From: Anadara kagoshimensis
Taxonomy: Eukaryota > Mollusca > Bivalvia > Arcoida > Arcidae
Length of the DNA stretch: 64,000 nucleotides
Direction: 5' to 3'
Assembly: GCA_021292105.1 (NCBI GenBank)
Contig: CM037864.1
Coordinates: 12,447,898 to 12,511,897 of the forward strand
The translations under genes were made by a program, and so were the position numbers. The notes below the pieces were generated by a model that saw only the letters and a list, made by a program, of their open reading frames with translations, ran no database searches and was not told the DNA's origin. Every line of letters begins with the position of its first letter. Position 1 is the stretch's first letter. Shown piece by piece: positions 61,001-64,000 of the stretch.

Positions 61001-62013
61001 TGCTCAGTGATTAAAATATACGTGCTTGGCATGGATGTCTATGTTTTGTTGTCTGTTAACAATATGCCAGGGGTCCGGAAACGGTCGTATTTGCCGGACA
61101 TGTCCGACAAAAAATTATTTTGACCGACGTAAAAAATCGCCAGTCGGACATTTTTTGTTTTCGGACATTTTCAATTTTACAACAGAAATATTAAACGGAC
61201 AAATCAGTTTTCGGTCCGACAAAAGTAAACTACCGCTAGTCTGTCTGTCGGTCTTTTAAACTGTTAAACTCTACCTGACTTCACTAAGGGTATATTGTCC
61301 TTACCACGCGTTTACCTGTCAACAACAGTAAGATCTAATAATCAGGTGATCGTTTATTAATCAGTAAATACCTGTGGACTTAAGTAGTCGCGTGTCGCGT
61401 GTCTTTTTCTTTTGTTTCCCAGTCCGAATCATTATAACTTTCTTTAAACGTGTGTTTGTTTAAAAATAACTGTGTTGATTACGGAAGCCATAACGAGTGT
61501 CGGTCAAGGGTGACGGTTTGTCATCAAAGAGGTTCCACGCGGGGTGTTGAAAATTACCTACTACGCGCTTTGTGACTGTTTCTTTATTAATAAATAAATA
61601 AACGCGATTAAATTTTATTTTAATAAAAGTTTCGGCATTAATATCTTTCATTCACATAAATATATTGGAACCTCGTCAAGCAGTTCCCGTTATATATCGT
61701 GATTCGTGATACCTGAATTCCTAATTTAGAACCTTCTCAATTACAATTCGTGTATCTTCGGAATACGAAAATTCCCGATTGTTAGTAAACAATATGGCGG
61801 ACGTGCAATATCAAGCATCGTGGACAGTAACGAATACTGATAGTAACAGCATATCGCGGAAGCTTAGAAAAGCAGTAAACGTCTTAGTCTTGTAACAACG
61901 CACATGGATTAAAAGTGGCAATCGCGGTAGCTCAAAGAGATAGGTTGGTTTGTTTGTCAAAATAAAATAATCCACAACATGCACTGCACGCATAGTCAGT
62001 CCTGTGCCGACGA

Positions 62014-62050
<37 letters not shown>

Positions 62051-62874
62051 TGTACAAAATGTCCGACGGGCCGGACCGAAATTTCCGAAGCCCTGCAATA
62101 TGCCCAAATCTACATTTTATACCCTCACAAACTTAGTTTAGGGGGTATATAAGAATCACTGTGTCTGTCTATCCATCGCTCTGTCTGCAATACATTGGTC
62201 TTCCAACAATGTTCACTATGATAGAATTTCATTAAACGCTACTCCTGAATTGGAAAAAGCCTGTTGTTTTTGGAAGTTAAAGGTCACTGTTACTTATATA
62301 CTATTATTATGTCCCCAAAACAAAGCAAAGTGAGGGTACACACAGTAATTACTCAATCTACCACCCAAATTTAATCTGCCACTTACCTTGAAAACTATTT
62401 AACAGATCTTTATAAAACTTCACAGGAAAATCTTTTTGGCAGAGTAGATGTGCCAATGACTATTTTGTATTTTGATTATGCACAAGGTTCTAGAGTTGGG
62501 GTTTGTTTGGGAGTAGACACTTGAAATGTCATCCCATTGCAGTAATCATTTGTTTTCTTAGGAGTTATTTCCCTTTGACTTAAAAATCTTTTTATAAAAT
62601 GGATAGTTGGAGGAAATATTAAATATAATATTTGAATTTTCTAATTTAAAACATGAATTATATTACAGGTAATTGTCAGCATTGGAGATGCTGAAGGTTG
62701 TCTGCCATTTTCAGTATTAATGGAGGATGATGGGAAGGCATTTCCGGAGAACACAGATATAAATTCCAAAGAGGATGTTGTACATCTGCCATATTCCAGC
62801 GGTACCACGGGTCTACCTAAAGGTGTAGAACTTACACATTATAATCTCGTAGCAAATCTGATGCAGTTGACAAG
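54527..62874 (+). CDS. Acyl-CoA synthetase, ANL superfamily (4-coumarate-CoA-ligase-like), 5' part, spliced
   Basis: Four exons (54527-54925, 57786-57993, 60483-60601, 62669-62874) join in frame to about 310 residues. ANL enzymes activate a carboxylic acid with ATP to acyl-AMP and pass it to CoA. Residues 134-203 hold the N-terminal fold ([10 protein letters not shown], then [16 protein letters not shown] and [13 protein letters not shown]). Residues 285-295 are the AMP-binding signature [11 protein letters not shown], with the P-loop lysine present. The order and spacing match plant 4CL and animal 4CL-like or luciferase-like enzymes. The leader (residues 1-92) is unusually long, basic and Ser/Asn-rich with only two acidic residues, and ends near RRYSSSA, so import into mitochondria is plausible but inferred. 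The C-terminal half, including the hinge and catalytic lysine, lies beyond the window. Substrate cannot be told. Confidence 0.93.
54644..54775 (+). repeat. Coding 33-bp tandem repeat, four copies
   Basis: Units begin at 54644, 54677, 54710 and 54743, each starting 'atca.gaac.ataactctt'. The first two differ by only two or three bases. The 33-base period keeps the frame and produces an 11-residue repeat rich in Asn, Ser and Thr in the leader. Confidence 0.95.
54901..55080 (+). repeat. Triplicated exon 1 end with splice donor, 55-bp unit
   Basis: 'tagtcataaaaattctgttg' with its following donor recurs at 54901, 54956 and 55011. The donors are at 54926 (GTAAGT), 54981 (GTAAGT) and 55036 (GTATCA). 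Reading on to the second donor passes an in-frame TAG at 54956-54958, so only the first gives the full protein. Confidence 0.9.
55148..55405 (-). mobile_element. SINE-2 pieces in intron 1
   Basis: 'gttttacaccccagtcagga' and, shortly after, 'gttttgcatccgagtcaaga' show two overlapping starts. 'gatggagaaaactggagtgt' and 'accacagaccttcggcaagc' match the SINE-2 body. Antisense to the gene. Confidence 0.6.
55600..57460. mobile_element. Intronic element with about ten 165-bp internal repeats
   Basis: Starts 'agctcacctggcctaaaggc' and ends 'caggtgagcgatacaggctc', which are partly inverted relatives. A 'cagt' microsatellite (about 55662-55708) follows the left end. Then come about ten units of about 165 bp carrying 'ctgaa.ccaattt.aaccaa', 'actttacaggaatgatgtat', 'gatccgccaaaaaacatggc' and 'gtttaacattggaccctatg'. 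This type of sequence (GCTCACCTGG ... GGTGAGC) is common in mollusc genomes; its class is not clear to me. Confidence 0.8.
57786..57993 (+). CDS. ANL gene exon 2
   Basis: Acceptor 'tatattttcag' at 57785, donor G|GTTTGT after 57993. Encodes 69 residues plus the first base of a glycine codon. The start [14 protein letters not shown] and the core [19 protein letters not shown] are typical of the first half of the adenylation domain. Confidence 0.93.
58026..58083. repeat. (TC)n then (TA)n microsatellite
   Basis: TC run 58026-58062 with one slip, then TA run to 58083, in intron 2. Confidence 0.95.
58085..58200. repeat. MITE family C, half copy in intron 2
   Basis: 'cagtataacctgtgtataaa' and 'gaccaccca.gggac' with 'aggtggactttatatagagg' match family C. 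Confidence 0.6.
58201..58729. other. Intron 2 sequence, no feature
   Basis: AT-rich intron; nothing recognised. Confidence 0.4.
58730..58916. mobile_element. MITE family C, diverged copy in intron 2
   Basis: Contains 'gtggactttatatacagggt' and 'ggactctatagcaggttata', with an inverted partner near 58735-58750. Confidence 0.5.
58968..59215 (+). mobile_element. Diverged SINE-1 body in intron 2
   Basis: 'aataggtattgactgttctt', 'aatgaaagtcacatggtcct' and 'ttgctacttcacctatagct' match the divergent copy at 8338 better than the young SINE-1 copies, defining an older subfamily. Confidence 0.6.
59222..59420 (-). mobile_element. SINE-2 copy in intron 2
   Basis: 'ttttatgccccagtcaagat', 'tcagttcaggtacttggagg' and 'gagaaaaccaccaacctttg' form the body; the head region to the right is worn. 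Confidence 0.65.
59862..59935 (-). mobile_element. SINE-2 tRNA-like head, isolated
   Basis: On the minus strand it reads 'ggcttggtggctgagaggtc' then 'taaagcacatgc', a Leu/Ser-like box A. No box B or body follows, and a C run borders it at about 59929-59938. Confidence 0.55.
60024..60233. mobile_element. MITE family E, second copy, in intron 2
   Basis: Left end 'attgacggatcgctggccac' and 'tatgttccgacaaagg' match the copy at 21852. The interior 'gatttaatgacgtcactgac' is nearly identical. The right end 'ggtggccggtacgtcaat' is diverged and no TA flanks it. Confidence 0.8.
60483..60601 (+). CDS. ANL gene exon 3
   Basis: Acceptor 'ctctattgacag' at 60482, donor AAA|GTAAGT. It completes the split glycine and encodes 39 residues ([20 protein letters not shown] ...), matching the 4CL segment in which residues after the NP.Y motif form the next helix and strand. 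It ends in phase 0. Confidence 0.92.
60630..60860 (-). pseudogene. LINE reverse-transcriptase C-terminal fragment, antisense in intron 3
   Basis: The minus-strand frame reads [20 protein letters not shown], then [20 protein letters not shown] and VDGLCS. This is the well-known tail of many non-LTR retrotransposon ORFs in invertebrates (a basic GRPR.TWRR motif, then QDR.RWR and LC). Only the last 60 or so residues are present, as expected of a 5'-truncated insertion. The clade (RTE- or CR1-like) cannot be settled from the tail. Confidence 0.8.
61068..62095. mobile_element. Non-autonomous hAT element with 8-bp target duplication
   Basis: The left end CAGGGGTCCGGAAACGG and the right end (reverse complement CAGGGCTTCGGAAATTTCGG) form short imperfect TIRs starting CAGGG, typical of hAT transposons. 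The 8-base duplication 'caatatgc' stands at 61060-61067 and 62096-62103. Subterminal 'ttgccggacatgtccgac' motifs recur near both ends and could bind transposase. At 1028 bp with no transposase it depends on an autonomous partner. A T run (about 62018-62047) lies near the right end. Confidence 0.85.
61794..61895 (+). other. Small ORF inside the hAT element
   Basis: Starts in 'aatatggcggacgtg', a good animal start context, and encodes 33 residues ([20 protein letters not shown] ...) before a stop. It might be the relic of the first exon of an autonomous element or a captured 5' exon; chance is quite possible. Confidence 0.25.
62105..62340. repeat. Probable interspersed repeat in intron 3
   Basis: 'taccctcacaaacttagttt' with 'gggggtatataagaatcact' and 'tgtctgtctatccatc' looks like the end of a repeat common in mollusc DNA. 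Only one copy here, so support is weak. Confidence 0.35.
62669..62874 (+). CDS. ANL gene exon 4 (AMP-binding signature)
   Basis: Acceptor 'aattatattacag' at 62668, donor ACAAG|GTAAGA. Encodes 68 residues plus two bases. The motif [19 protein letters not shown] is the ANL nucleotide-binding loop, with serine, threonines and lysine intact. Upstream, EGCLPFSVL and the [10 protein letters not shown] approach match 4CL-like enzymes. Ends in phase 2, so the next exon must begin with the last base of a codon; it is not in the window. Confidence 0.95.
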
Positions 62875-63525
62875 GTAAGAACATGTTGTTGTTAGATAGT
62901 TTAAGTCTATAGGAAACAATTTTCAATCTTTTTTTCAATGGCTCAAAATGAAAATAGCACAAGCCTCCTTTTAACCCATCTCTATGTAGCAAATCTGATT
63001 GATGCAGCTGACAAGGTCAGAAGATATTGTTTGTTAGTTTAAGTCCATAGTATATAATTTTCAATCCTGTTTTTGTGGCATGAAAAATAAATGAGTGTAA
63101 CAGGATCCTATTGGATGGGGCCTCCATCTATAGCAAGGTAACCTTGCACATTACAATCTTGTGGCAATTCTGATGCAGCTGACAAGGTGAGTACACACTG
63201 TTGGTTACTTTAAGTCTATAGGATGTGATTTCAATCTAGTTTCTGTGTCACAAAATGACAAAGAATATGAGCCTATCTTGGGATGGGACACCACTCAGTA
63301 GCAAGGTAAATTAGCACATTATCTTGTAGCAAATCTGATGCAGCTGACAAGGTCAGTACATATTGGTGACTAGTTTAGGTTTGTAGGATTTTTGAACTGG
63401 TTTCTATTGCACGTAATGACTGAGAGTACCAGCCTCCTTTTGGATGGGACACCAGTCTATAGCAAAGTATCCTTACACATGCTAATCTTGTGTCAAATCT
63501 GATGCAATTGACGACACGGTAAGAA
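62829..63525 (+). repeat. Exon 4 end and donor tandemly repeated, five copies
   Basis: The block 'gtagcaaatctgatgcag' plus 'ttgacaag' and the following intron sequence 'agtttaagtctataggat' recur with a period of 140-170 bases. The donors stand at 62875 (GTAAGA), 63016 (GTCAGA), 63187 (GTGAGT), 63352 (GTCAGT) and 63519 (GTAAGA). Copies 2-5 lack the AMP-binding motif and hold only the last 10-20 codons of the exon. Confidence 0.88.
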
Positions 63526-64000
63526 CAAATTGTTGGATAGTTGAACTCCATATGATTTGATATTCAATCATGTCTAAAGAGTATTGTTATACATACTTGC
63601 CTACCGGTACACAATTTTGGCGTAATTGTACGATTTGAAGAAAATTACAACCTTATGATTGCCAGTTAAAACTTACGACAAAAAAAAACCCCCAGTAATT
63701 TCTGGAAATGGGAGTTGAAACCATTTTCTATTCCCTGTATATAGTGAAATATCGACTTTCTCCAATTCAATTTGAGCAAAGGGCAGTGTGTAAATACTTT
63801 CCAAGAGTGCTAGACAGGGATCCATGTTGTAAATCTTTTTTTTTAAAATGGCTTCTCAACATAGAAGTTATGAAAGTGACAATGATCAGGATCTTTATCC
63901 ACCTAGAAAAGTGAAGAATAAACATTGGGATAAAAAATTCAAACTTGAGTATTCTACAGCATAATATCCATGTTTTGTCAAGTTAAATATGGGAATAAAT
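63526..64000 (+). other. Intron 4 sequence with a doubtful short ORF
   Basis: No fifth exon was recognised before the window ends. A 38-codon frame at 63848-63964 (MASQHRSYESDNDQDLYPPR ...) is basic towards its end and could be a fragment of a transposon-derived gene. It has no supporting family motif, so it is only noted. Confidence 0.3.

Noticed and set aside
61811..62107. 98-codon minus-strand frame with a poly-Lys stretch
   Set aside because: The Lys run is the T homopolymer read in antisense, inside the non-coding hAT element.
54527..62874. Calling the ANL gene a luciferase or true 4-coumarate-CoA ligase
   Set aside because: The substrate pocket and the C-terminal half are outside the window; the N-terminal signature is shared by the whole superfamily.

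Overview
This window looks like intergenic and intronic DNA from an animal nuclear genome, most likely a bivalve or another lophotrochozoan mollusc. The sequence is AT-rich. It has no operon structure or Shine-Dalgarno sites, and its one gene is split by GT-AG introns. tRNA-headed SINEs, palindromic MITEs, Helitron-like heads and satellite arrays fill most of the rest. The taxonomic call is an inference from repeat style and from the gene family; no marker gene settles it.

Positions 1-45,100 hold no gene that I can support. This part is a mosaic of recurring repeat families, which I name here by letter. SINE-1 is a tRNA-headed SINE with a box B near its head; it has about a dozen copies, mostly on the minus strand. 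SINE-2 has a Leu/Ser-like tRNA head. Family A is a palindromic MITE of about 220 bp whose ends match the motif 'cagacctgtcgaaagttt'. Family B is a MITE of about 260 bp with long terminal inverted repeats (TIRs) around 'ggtttcacaatcattcc'. Family C ends in 'tataaaggccacc'. Family D is a conserved head, often with a hairpin, that is followed by a different tandem array at each site. Family E is a MITE with TIRs of about 43 bp. Degenerate tandem arrays (periods about 30, 44, 100, 127, 160, 196 and 235 bp) lie between them.

Positions 45,136-53,800 are two abutting minisatellites with different units (32-33 bp and about 34 bp), separated by exactly 1000 N. This is an unresolved assembly gap.

From 54,473 to the right edge lies the 5' part of a plus-strand gene for an ANL-superfamily acyl-CoA synthetase (4-coumarate-CoA-ligase-like). 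Four coding exons are visible (54527-54925, 57786-57993, 60483-60601, 62669-62874). They join in frame and end just after the AMP-binding signature; the rest of the gene lies outside the window. The first exon encodes a long basic leader containing four 11-residue repeats. The ends of exons 1 and 4, with their splice donors, are tandemly duplicated into the following intron. The introns carry a ten-unit repeat element, a MITE, a LINE 3' fragment and a well-preserved non-autonomous hAT element with a perfect 8-bp target duplication.
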